The position numbers were made by a program, and so were the translations under genes. The notes beneath the pieces are model-generated. The model searched no databases and was not told the origin of the DNA. It worked only from the letters and a program-made list of their open reading frames with translations. A DNA stretch of 64,000 nt from Archilochus colubris (lineage: Eukaryota > Chordata > Aves > Apodiformes > Trochilidae): NCBI GenBank assembly GCA_023079485.1, contig CM041086.1, positions 17,430,401 through 17,494,400 of the forward strand, in the 5' to 3' direction. Shown piece by piece: positions 1-11,500 of this stretch; within the stretch, counting starts at the first letter, position 1; every line of letters starts with the position of its first letter.

Positions 1-548
1 TCCTGTTAGAGCATCCAGGTTCTGCTCAGCATCACCAGGAAAGGTGCTGCACGTCAAATCCCTCCCAGCAGAAAGGGCAGGTTTGCATTTTGAGCTGGAG
101 AACCCCTGTCGGAAGCCTCAACAAAGAGCTACCCCCCAGGTGGCTGAATCCCCCCCCAGGACATCAGGATCTCCAGGATCAGGACATCAGGATCTCCAGG
201 ATCAGGACATCAGGATCTCCAGATGCTCCCAAGGGAGCAAAGCTGGATGCTCTAAAGAGCATCTGCTCACCAGCCTCACAGGAAGCAGAAGCTTCTGTCA
301 TGTGTCCTGTGCAAAGGGTGCTACGCTGGGCCCAGACTGGCTCTGGGGGAGTTGGACACAGAAAAACCACAGGAGCAGGAGGAGGTAAAAATATAAATAT
401 AAGCAAAGCCATCAGCGTGGCCTCATTACAGCATTTACATCTCCTGCAACTTTTGCATGAAGCAGCTCAGCAAAGCTGGACAGCCCTGCCTCCCCCAGCC
501 TCATCCCCCACCCACAGTTCCAAAAGCAGAAGGCTCAGCAGTACCTAC
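1..548 (-). other. Rag gene intron 3 (partial)
   Basis: Sequence downstream of exon 3 on the minus strand up to the window edge. No coding exon of the Rag family is visible here. It holds a short 23-bp tandem repeat and otherwise unremarkable sequence. Confidence 0.7.
159..220. repeat. 23-bp tandem repeat, about 2.7 copies
   Basis: The motif ACATCAGGATCTCCAGGATC plus AGG begins at 161, 184 and 207, a period of exactly 23 bases. It lies in intron 3 of the Rag gene. Confidence 0.85.
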
Positions 549-3644
<3,096 letters not shown>

Positions 3645-3651
3645 CACCCAC

Positions 3652-4114
3652 CTACGGAGGGAAGACCATTTTCTTACATTGCTCGACTTTCCTCAGGCTT
3701 CACTTCGACACCCAAATCCCACCCACAAAAGCACCCTGCAAAAGGGGAAGCGCTCCCCTCCTGACACATCTCCCCCCAGCCTGACAGCTTCTGCTCCACC
3801 CGGCATGGGGAAACTTCAGCAGAAGCCTCCCCCTGCTCCAGAGCCCTCCCAGCACGCCCCTGACCAACAACCTGCCCCCCATCACCCAGCCCACACAGGC
3901 CTCAGCAGGGGGAACGTGGCCAGCGGTGTCAGGCAGGGGGAGAGCCCCGCACCGCCCCGCTCCATGGCCGGCCTGGCCCCCAGACGCTGCCCCGGGGATG
4001 CTCCGGAGCCCGCACCGAGCAACCCGCGGCCTCGGTGTCACAGGTCCGCACGCCCCACACCGCCCGGACACCCCCCGACCCCGCTCCTTCCCCACATCCC
4101 CCCGGCAAGCTCAC
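3652..4114 (-). other. Possible 5' UTR intron of the Rag gene
   Basis: A donor-like site CGG|GTGAGC lies at 4114-4109 inside the CpG island, and an acceptor-like TCTTCCCTCCGTAG ends at 3652, seven bases before the Rag start codon. Together they suggest a non-coding first exon starting in the island. This is inferred from splice motifs only; transcription might instead run straight through. Confidence 0.35.
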
Positions 4115-4409
4115 CCGAAGCCCCGCCGCCCCCCGCTACCTCTAACCGCGATAGGCGCCTCCTGGGCCGGCTCGGCAGTGCCCGCGGGCGGGGGTGGAGT
4201 GGGTGCCCGCCGGCCTGCCCGCCGGAGGCTGGGGGGGGAGCTCAGCGGCAACAAGCGCCCCCGGCTCCGGGGTAGGCCTCAAAGCCGCGGCCTCGCGTGA
4301 TGCGGCCGCCCCGCCGGGGTCTCTCCCGCTCCCGATCGCGGCTCCCGGGACCCCCCCGCCCGCCCCCCCCCAGCGGCGCTCACGAGACCCAGCGCTGGGC
4401 AGCGGCCGC

Positions 4410-4423
4410 CGCTCACGTGAGCG
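4410..4423. promoter_or_regulatory. 14-bp palindromic E-box, CLEAR-like
   Basis: CGCTCACGTGAGCG is a perfect inverted repeat with core TCACGTGA. This is the core of the CLEAR element bound by TFEB/TFE3 (also by USF and MYC/MAX). A related CATGTGAC half-match lies 30 bases away at 4454-4461. The motif is seen directly; binding is inference from its place in a lysosomal GTPase promoter. Confidence 0.6.
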
Positions 4424-4500
4424 CTGTCCCCGCCCCCTCCCCCGCGCGCCCGCCATGTGACGCGGGGCGGGGGAAACGGAGGCGGCAGCGAAGCGCCGGG

Positions 4501-4509
4501 CGCCATCTT
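4501..4509 (-). promoter_or_regulatory. YY1-like site
   Basis: AAGATGGCG on the minus strand matches the YY1 consensus in the orientation usual just downstream of start sites. This is consistent with Rag transcription starting near here. Confidence 0.45.
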
Positions 4510-4700
4510 AGGTGCGGGCAACCCCGGTCCTGGCAGAGCGGGAGCGACGGAGGCGGCAGCGGGGGTGCGGGGCGCACAGGACGGGCAGGGGCTGCCGGAG
4601 GGGCCGTGCGGAGCGGGCGAGCGGGGCCTGTGGGGACGGGAATCGGGAGACGCGGTTAGGGAGGGCTGTGGGGCGGGAGGAGGTAGCCATCGCCAGCGCC

Positions 4701-4772
4701 TCCCATATGGTCTAGCGGTTAGGATTCCTGGTTTTCACCCAGGCGGCCCGGGTTCGACTCCCGGTATGGGAA
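4701..4772 (+). tRNA. tRNA-Glu, anticodon TTC
   Basis: 72 bases with a perfect 7-bp acceptor stem (TCCCATA with TATGGGA) and discriminator A. The A box is TGGTCTAGCGGTTAGGA and the B box GGTTCGACTCC. The anticodon TTC is at 4734-4736. The sequence is nearly identical to vertebrate tRNA-Glu(UUC), no intron is present, and it appears functional. It sits at the edge of the Rag CpG island and points away from the Rag gene. Confidence 0.97.
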
Positions 4773-4779
4773 GCTTCGC

Positions 4780-4785
4780 TTTTTT
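4780..4785 (+). terminator. RNA polymerase III terminator
   Basis: A run of six T residues starts eight bases after the tRNA-Glu discriminator, the normal pol III stop signal. Confidence 0.9.
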
Positions 4786-6340
4786 ACCTTCCCCAAGCCC
4801 TCCATGGGAACTGGGGGGAATCCTACACATCGCCCTTTTGTCCCACCGTGTGCTCCCCGCTTTCGGGTCAAACTGCAATAAATCAAAGGCCCTGAGCTCC
4901 CCCCATCCCTGTCACCTCGTGTGTCCCCCTCACCTCACGTAACCTTCACGTACACCCACACAGCTCTGTCACCTCGTGTCCCCCGCATCACAGTCCTGTC
5001 ACCAGGCACGTCTCGGCTTTAAGGAAACCCCAGCCTGTCCCAAACTTGGGGCAGAGAGCTCCAGAGTTGCCTCTCTTCCTCAGGAAGGCCCTCACCAGCT
5101 TTCTGCTAGGGGACCTGTAAAAGGGACAGCTCAATCCTAGAATTAGGATCATTCCCTTAAGTCAAGGTAACACCTCAGAAGGGGCTGTGTGTGCGTGATA
5201 AATCTTAACAGGAGGAAAAGAAGTACTTCAGCCCTCCAGGATAAACCCATTCCTGGGAATATGTGATGTTCAATCTCCCAGGACTCTCCAAGGAAGGTCG
5301 GTGCTACTCCTGCTCCTCTTACCCAGATGTATCAGAACAATTTTGCTCTCTATTGGTCTCATGTGCCTCCTCCTGGTTCTGTCCTGACTCAGGAACATGT
5401 TTGATTTCTCTTGGAAAGAAAGGAAAGTTGGGTCCTGTCAAAAATGTCCCTGTGAATGGAAGGTCCCCATCAGCAGGTGCAATGGGAAGGGGGGAACTGC
5501 ATGTTCCCTGCAGCAGCACCCGGGTGAGTGTCACCAGGTGCTTTTTTAGAAGAAGGAGCAGATTGCTTGCTCCTTGTGAAATGCCTTCCCCAGGAGGCAC
5601 GAGGTTCCTGGCAGCAGCTGCATTGCTTCAGGAACAGTGGCTTTCAAAAGCCATTTCCCAAACTGGTACATGCACCAGACCAGGAATGGGCATTCATTCC
5701 TCTGCTTGTGGCAACAGAAGTAAAAAAAAAAAATAAATAAAAAAATATATATATATTCCTGGAGAAAATATAAAGCTACAAACTCCAGAGGGAGGACTGG
5801 TTCTCTGGAAGTCCATCTTCACTGCCAGGCTGAAGGTGTGGGACCTGGTGGTTATAAAAGCTACAGCAGACACAGCCCAGTGGTTTTAGCTTTGAACTCT
5901 GTAGGGAAGACATTAGCAGGTTTTGGGGGAAGAAAAGTGAAGGCAGCAGCAGGGCAGCTGCAGCAGAAAGCAATCCCTTTATACCCCAGGATTTCCACAC
6001 ACGTGCAGTGCAGGAATACAATGGACCTCGTGGTGTGTTCATTTCCAAGCAAAATATATTCCAGTGATAACAACTTTGTGGTCCCACCCCTCTAACTTCT
6101 GTACACCTCCCCTGCTTTAAAGCTCAAAGAAAAACCCACAAAGCCAGATTATTCTGATAAAGCCCTTCCAACTCCTTGACACGGGAGAGAAACTTGTCTC
6201 AAAAGTCTGGAACCAAGTAAGCAGAGGATTTAATTGCACAATGCCAATCACCTGCTGTCAGCCCCTCAGCTGAGCTCCTCTTAAAAAAGTGCCTCCTGCC
6301 ACACAGATCCTGCTCACTGCACACTCAAGCTGTGAATGCT
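4786..6340. other. Intergenic stretch, no gene seen
   Basis: Unique-looking sequence with an A-rich run and a short (TA)n at 5745-5757. Open frames here lack splice signals or recognisable domains. Confidence 0.5.
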
Positions 6341-6346
6341 AGGAGC

Positions 6347-6352
6347 TTTATT
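6347..6352 (-). promoter_or_regulatory. Possible poly(A) signal of a minus-strand transcript
   Basis: AATAAA on the minus strand, followed by a GC-richer stretch, about 350 bases downstream of the stop codon at 6704-6706. It is a plausible 3' end for the unidentified exon series at 6704-7201. Confidence 0.35.
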
Positions 6353-6703
6353 GACAAAACCTTCATCTCAACAACCCAAAAGGCTCTAAACCTACACAAA
6401 CTGCAGCTCAGGGACGGTGCAGAGGAAACAACACTCCTGGACCAGGCAATTTGCAGCCACTGAACCAGCAATCGTGTTTCTTTGGACTTCCCAGCCCCCG
6501 TTTTTACAACTGGTACACACAGCGAGTCTCCAGGAGAGATCCTGCAACACTAATTCCTTGACAGACCCCCCTGTTTTTTTGTATTAAGCATCAAGGAGTG
6601 TTTGCACACAGGCAAACCCACAAAGTTTGATAAAACGTTTACTAAAGGCTCAAGCAGATGGCAAGGTACTTTCTTAGAAGGGGCTCTGACCACCACACTG
6701 CCT

Positions 6704-7201
6704 TTACTGCAGGTTTTTCCTGGCACACTCAATTATTTTCATCTGCTTTAAATGCTCTTCTGTAAAGAGAGAGGCAGCAAAATGAGGTAATACAAGATTT
6801 AGCCTTCAGGTGCTGCACTGGCAGCAGGGTTTCACACCAGTAACATCTGCTCCTGGCAAATGTGAGGAATGAGGTCGAGGCTGGTTATTTATAGACCACA
6901 CAAGTGTCAGTAGGTGACAGGCAGGCAGGAGGTGTTCATCCCAACCTTTGGCTGCAGATACTTCCGTCGATGTCACCAAGGATGTCACCTTCACACTCGA
7001 CTGGAGGGGCCTTCCCAGCACCGCCTGCAAATAACATTACAGGGGAGATTTAAAAGGGAGAAGTTTGAGCATCCAAAATTCAGACAGACTGCTCCAAGAT
7101 GAACAGACCTGCACAGAAACCACTGCCCTCTGCCTCCAGGCACAAAGGCAATTCAAGGTTAACAACTATCCACACCACCTCAAAATAAATCCCCCATTAC
7201 C
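6704..7201 (-). CDS. Unidentified exon series (possible small gene)
   Basis: Not recognised. Three segments on the minus strand are consistent in phase. An open stretch ends at donor CCAAAG|GTAATG (7201/7200). A 79-base exon spans 6946-7024 (acceptor TTATTTGCAG, weak donor GTTGGG). A last exon starts at 6759 after TCTCTCTTTACAG and ends with stop TAA at 6704-6706. The tail reads EHLKQMKIIECARKNLQ, charged and helix-like. A CpG island with promoter motifs lies directly upstream and a poly(A) signal downstream. Against coding: I find no in-frame ATG in the upstream segment. An ATG in good context at 7456-7454 would need a poor donor to join in frame. It could be a small protein gene or a non-coding RNA. 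Confidence 0.3.
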
Positions 7202-7332
7202 TTTGGAGCCAGATACAACTTTAAAACAGGAGCACCCCCCTGCCAGCGCTCCCTTTCCCCCCTAACCCCAGGACACCCCCAGGACACCCCCAGCACCTCC
7301 CGCCCCTGCCCGCCGCAGCCCTGACAGGAATG

Positions 7333-7340
7333 TGACGTCA
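7333..7340. promoter_or_regulatory. CRE, full palindrome
   Basis: TGACGTCA is the full CREB/ATF consensus, here in a CpG island, where such sites are usually active. Confidence 0.65.
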
Positions 7341-7588
7341 CCAGCGAGACACCGCCCGCAGGGCGCAGGCCCAACCCGGCTCCGTCAGCCCCCTGTGCCT
7401 TCCTACATGCGCACTGCCGCCAGCCCTGCTTCCCGTATTTCCATCTCTCCTCCCATCGCACTCCTTTGTGCTCCGCGGGCGCCTCGGCGACTTTCGGTGC
7501 CGGTGCCGGTACCGGTGCTGTCAGTACGGGTCCGGCAGCACCGGAGCGCGGGCGGAAGGCGGGAGGAACGCGCACGCGCTGCTTCTGT

Positions 7589-7603
7589 GCGCCCCCTGGC
7601 GGC
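7589..7603 (-). promoter_or_regulatory. CTCF-like core motif
   Basis: On the minus strand it reads GCCGCCAGGGGGCGC, a close match to the CTCF core (CCASYAGRKGGC class). It sits between the island and the minisatellite. Confidence 0.55.
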
Positions 7604-7609
7604 CGCGCC

Positions 7610-7621
7610 GGCGCATGCGCA
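7610..7621. promoter_or_regulatory. NRF-1-like site
   Basis: GCGCATGCGCA matches the NRF-1 palindrome except at its outermost base. NRF-1 sites are common in housekeeping and mitochondrial gene promoters. Confidence 0.5.
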
Positions 7622-7631
7622 GTGCGTTCCC

Positions 7632-8432
7632 GCCCTTTCCCCTCAGCCGCCTCCTCAGGCTGCCCTCAGCACCCCCTTTCCTCTCAGCCATCTCCTCGGG
7701 CTGCCTTTAGCACCCCTTTTCCCCTCAGGAATACTCCCAGCACCCCCTTTCCTCTCAGCCATCTCCTCAGGCTGCCTTTAGCACCCCCTTTCCCCTCAGG
7801 AATACTCCCAGCACCCCCTTTCCCCTCAGGTGTCCTCAGGTCCCCAGCACCCCCTTTCCTCTCAGCCATCTCCTCGGGCTGCCTTTAGCACCCCCTTTCC
7901 CCTCAGGAATACTCCCAGCACCCCCTTTCCTCAGCCATCTCTCGCCTTTGCACCCCTTTCCTCAGCCATCTCCTCAGGCTGCCTTTAGCACCCCTTTCCC
8001 TCAGGAATACTCCAGCACCCCTTCAGCCATCTCCTCGGCTGCTTAGCACCCCTTTCCCTCAGGAATACTCCCAGCACCCCCTTCTCAGCCATCTCCTCGG
8101 GCTGCCTTTAGCACCCCCTTTCCTCAGCCGTGTCCTCAGGCTGCCCTCAGCACCCCCTTTCCTCTCAGCCATCTCCTCGGGCTGCCTTTAGCACCCCCTT
8201 TCCCCTCAGGAATACTCCCAGCACCCCCTTTCCTCTCAGCCATCTCCTCAGGCTGCCTTTAGCACCCCCTTTCCCCTCAGGAATACTCCCAGCACCCCCT
8301 TTCCCCTCAGCCATCTCCTCAGGCTCCCTCAGCACCCCCTTTCCTCAGCCATCTCCTCAGGCTGCCTTTAGCACCCCCTTTCCCGGATCCCCCAGCACCC
8401 CCTTTCCCCTCAGCCATCACCTCACGATGCTC
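7632..8432. repeat. Minisatellite, roughly 71-bp unit
   Basis: The unit has two parts, both opening with AGCACCCCCTTTCC. One continues TCTCAGCCATCTCCTC(G/A)GGCTGCC and the other CCTCAGGAATACTCCC. There are about ten full or partial copies. The block at 7641-7830 is repeated almost unchanged at an offset of about 481 bases (from 8122), so a larger duplication overlies the short repeat. Copies between about 7924 and 8100 carry many small deletions in base runs. Confidence 0.92.
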
Positions 8433-8513
8433 TCAGCCACCGGTTCCCTTCAGGCTTCCCTCAGCTCCCTCCCATGGCAAACACCCCCTGAACTTGGTGC
8501 TCCCAGCAACAGC

Positions 8514-8519
8514 TTTATT
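8514..8519 (-). promoter_or_regulatory. Possible poly(A) signal, minus strand
   Basis: AATAAAGCTGTTGCTGGGAG on the minus strand resembles a transcript 3' end. No confident terminal coding exon was found to its right, so the transcript it would belong to is unknown. Confidence 0.25.
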
Positions 8520-11500
8520 TTTAAAAGGTGCTTTAGAAATACATTCTCTTGTTTACAGAAAAGCCTGTGGGTTTTGGGTTTTCTTGTGTTTGTTTGGTTG
8601 GTTTTGGGGGGTTTTTTGTGAGGAAAGGCAGCAGAAGCAGCAACTGATCTTAGCTGCAGCAGGCACACCAACACCCTGTGCCTTGGATATGTGGGGCACA
8701 AAGGTAAAATGAAAAGAAAAAGAAAAATCAGGAGAAAAGCATCAGGAAAAGCCAAAGAACAGGCTGAGAGCTGCAGGGATCTTAGCCCTGTGGTAAGCAA
8801 CAGCCTGCCATGGCCTCAGGAATGGAGAAATGTGTTACTCCTCAGAATAGTTACCATATGTGAAGTTAAAAGCCCCATGAACAGAAAAAACAAAAAAGAA
8901 GAAAAAAACTAACAAACCCCCTGAAGAACAACCAAAAGTCCTGAGAACAAAGGCAAAGCAGACCAGGCTTCAGTCAGAGTGATGTGGCTCTATCAACCAG
9001 TTGAGGGTTGGGAACCTGCTCTCCTGAAGTGGCAGCCTTGGCACTCCTGGCTGGTTTTGCAGGGTGGATCCTCTGAGGAAGAACAACTCAGAAAGAAGCT
9101 GCCTGACCCAAAGAGCTCATTTCAGCAGTTTCCTTTGAGGCAAGCATCCAGAAGCAGTCCAAGAGGGGATTCAAAAAAGCAAAGACAGAAAGAAGATGAA
9201 GTGCTGTCCCTCTGCTTGGTAGTGACTGAGAGAACTGCGGGATGGGTGTGTGTAATGTGCTGCTTTTTAATGATGAAGCACAGTGGCTGAAAAGTTAAAT
9301 ATCAAATTGTAAACAGAAAAAAAAAAAAAATGGGGGGGGGGAGGAGGAGAAGCAGCAAGACATGGGTGTAACTCAAAGCTTCCTCTACCTGACAGCAAGA
9401 GAAATTCTGTGTGGGAGCAGACTGTATCCCCCCAGGTTTCCAGCACAGAGGCCAGAAGGACACCACCAGCATCCAGCATCCTTACCTTGCAGGAGCAGAA
9501 TTACCCTCAGCAGAAGCCAGAGGTCCCTCATCTCTAGGCAATGCCAAGTGCTGCCTGTGTGGTACCTCCTGATGACAGAGAGGGATTTTGTCACCAAAAA
9601 TGTGCAGCTACTGTGATGCTATCGTGGGGGGAAGAAGAGCCACCATCAACCCTTGTGAGGAAGACAGCTGATCTGAGACAGGTTTGGGTTTTCTTTTCTA
9701 AGTCAGGAAAAAGAAGCAGAGGCAGCAGCTGCACAGCAAGGAGCACAGGGTGGAGGTGGAAACCCTGCTCTGCAGAACAGAACTTGCTGTTCTGCACCAC
9801 CAGGCAGGCAGAGAGGGACTCAGGTACATTGCAGCAGCATATAAAAAGTGGCATTTGGGGGTTTTTAATGAAAAAACCAAACCACAAAAGCACCTTGCAG
9901 GACGTTTTGTCCAATGACTGTGCTGTGAGCACTGCAGACTGCACCATGGGAGAGGGGGTGGTGGAGGTGTGACCCCCCCACCCCTCTGCTTTTCCAGAAC
10001 TGGTTTGTAGCTGGGTGAGCTGTAACTCCTGAGAGCAAAACCCAGAGCACAACCACCACCTAACGCAGTAGTTGTGACAGCCCTGTGCACCTCAGAGTGA
10101 GAATCACCCTGGGACCTGCAGACTGCAAGGAGCCCTCTGGCACAACTTACAGCCTGGAGGCAGAGACTGCTTGGAGGGCCCAGAAGGGGATGGTGTTCCC
10201 TTCGTGATCCATCATGCTGACCACCATTAACCAGCAGCAGGAATAACACCACCCCTCCTCACCATAAGGAACAGGGAGAGATGCAGGCAACTGTAAGTTG
10301 GATCAGTTTGATTTTAATTTAATTGTTGTCTTCTCTTGCCCCCTGTCTCTTTGCCTCTTCACATGTGCCAGCTGGTAACAAAACAAGCTGCATTTCCAGT
10401 CCATTATTTTATCCAGTTCATCAGGGGTTATTCAGGAAAACCTGTTGACCCATCCTTTCTCCAGTTACCTGTCAACATGTGTTGTCGTTGGGTCCATCTC
10501 TACAGGAAAGAGATAAACCTTGCATTTAATTTAAATGAGCCACTGTAAGACTTAATCAGTACTTTTTACCATCTTGTTTTGTTTTCCTTAAAGGAAAGGT
10601 CTTAATATGCCCCTTGGTGCAATGGATTGCAGTTAAAACTTTCAGGAAACAGTAAATCCAGTGCTTAAGCTTTGGTTATTAGCTCAAGAGTCCCCTCACA
10701 CCTCACTATACCAGTGTCTGTTGGAGTTATTTTTGTTCTGGGTCAGTCCTGTTGTTGCTCATCATGATTCCAAGAGGGCAAAAGGGAAAGCTGGGTGTGA
10801 TTCAGTGCACTGCATCATTCAGTGCCCAGCAAACACCCAGCACATGGCTCTTCCTCAGCTCCTCACTCACCCACACAGCACAGCAGCATCCTGAGGTGTC
10901 ACTGGGACAAGCCCCTCCAGGAGGGCTGGCTGGCATTAGTGATGTCATGGTGTAGAAAAAGCAGGTCCAATCTCTTCTTGTAACTCACGTTTATTCCTAA
11001 AAAATACAGATTTGGTTAGCAAGGGGTTCAGGTTCCCCCTTCTTGCTGAGGAACAAAAGACTATTAGATAAGTCTGTTGTGTTTTTACTGCCTGAAAAAT
11101 GCAAACTCTTACTCACATCTGTGCTAGCACGATATCCTGGTAAACCCTGGGAAAATATGACACGTATACCAAGGAAATATCTGTAAAATACTCCCTGACA
11201 TGCTGTGTTATGTCAGCACACATCACCTGAGGAGGTCTTCAGGCTGTGGTTCTGGCATCACACCACCTGTGTGTGAAGACACCTTGTTCAAGCAAGCTTT
11301 CCACCTCAAAAGCCCTTTTGCTGTTTCCTCTCCCATTAAAAACAAAACCAAAACCCAGCCCAAACCCAAACCAAACCAGGATTAGTTGTATGAGTCAGGA
11401 TTACTCCTAGAAAATCCCTGTGCTCAGCAGCCTCTGATACCCAACATTTGGGGCCAAAAGGGGCGACTGAACTTGCACAAAGAGAAAGCTGCTCTGACAC

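Larger units (their letters stand above)
3890..4690. promoter_or_regulatory. CpG island, Rag gene promoter region
   Basis: Dense CpG, GGGCGG-type boxes and NotI-like GCGGCCGC sites set this apart from flanking DNA. It lies just upstream of Rag exon 1 (minus strand) and just before the plus-strand tRNA-Glu gene. It contains a CACGTG palindrome and a YY1-like site. The likely Rag start site is around 4.1-4.5 kb, which the sequence alone does not fix. Confidence 0.8.
7270..7640. promoter_or_regulatory. CpG island, promoter-like
   Basis: Abrupt rise in CpG and GC with three recognisable promoter or insulator motifs (CRE, CTCF-like and NRF-1-like). It lies just upstream of the minus-strand exon series ending at 7201 and abuts a minisatellite on the other side. 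Direction is probably minus; bidirectional use cannot be excluded. Confidence 0.65.

Noticed and set aside
7180..7888. Open frames in the 7.3-7.9 kb island and minisatellite
   Set aside because: GC and repeat effect, without an ATG in a supported exon.
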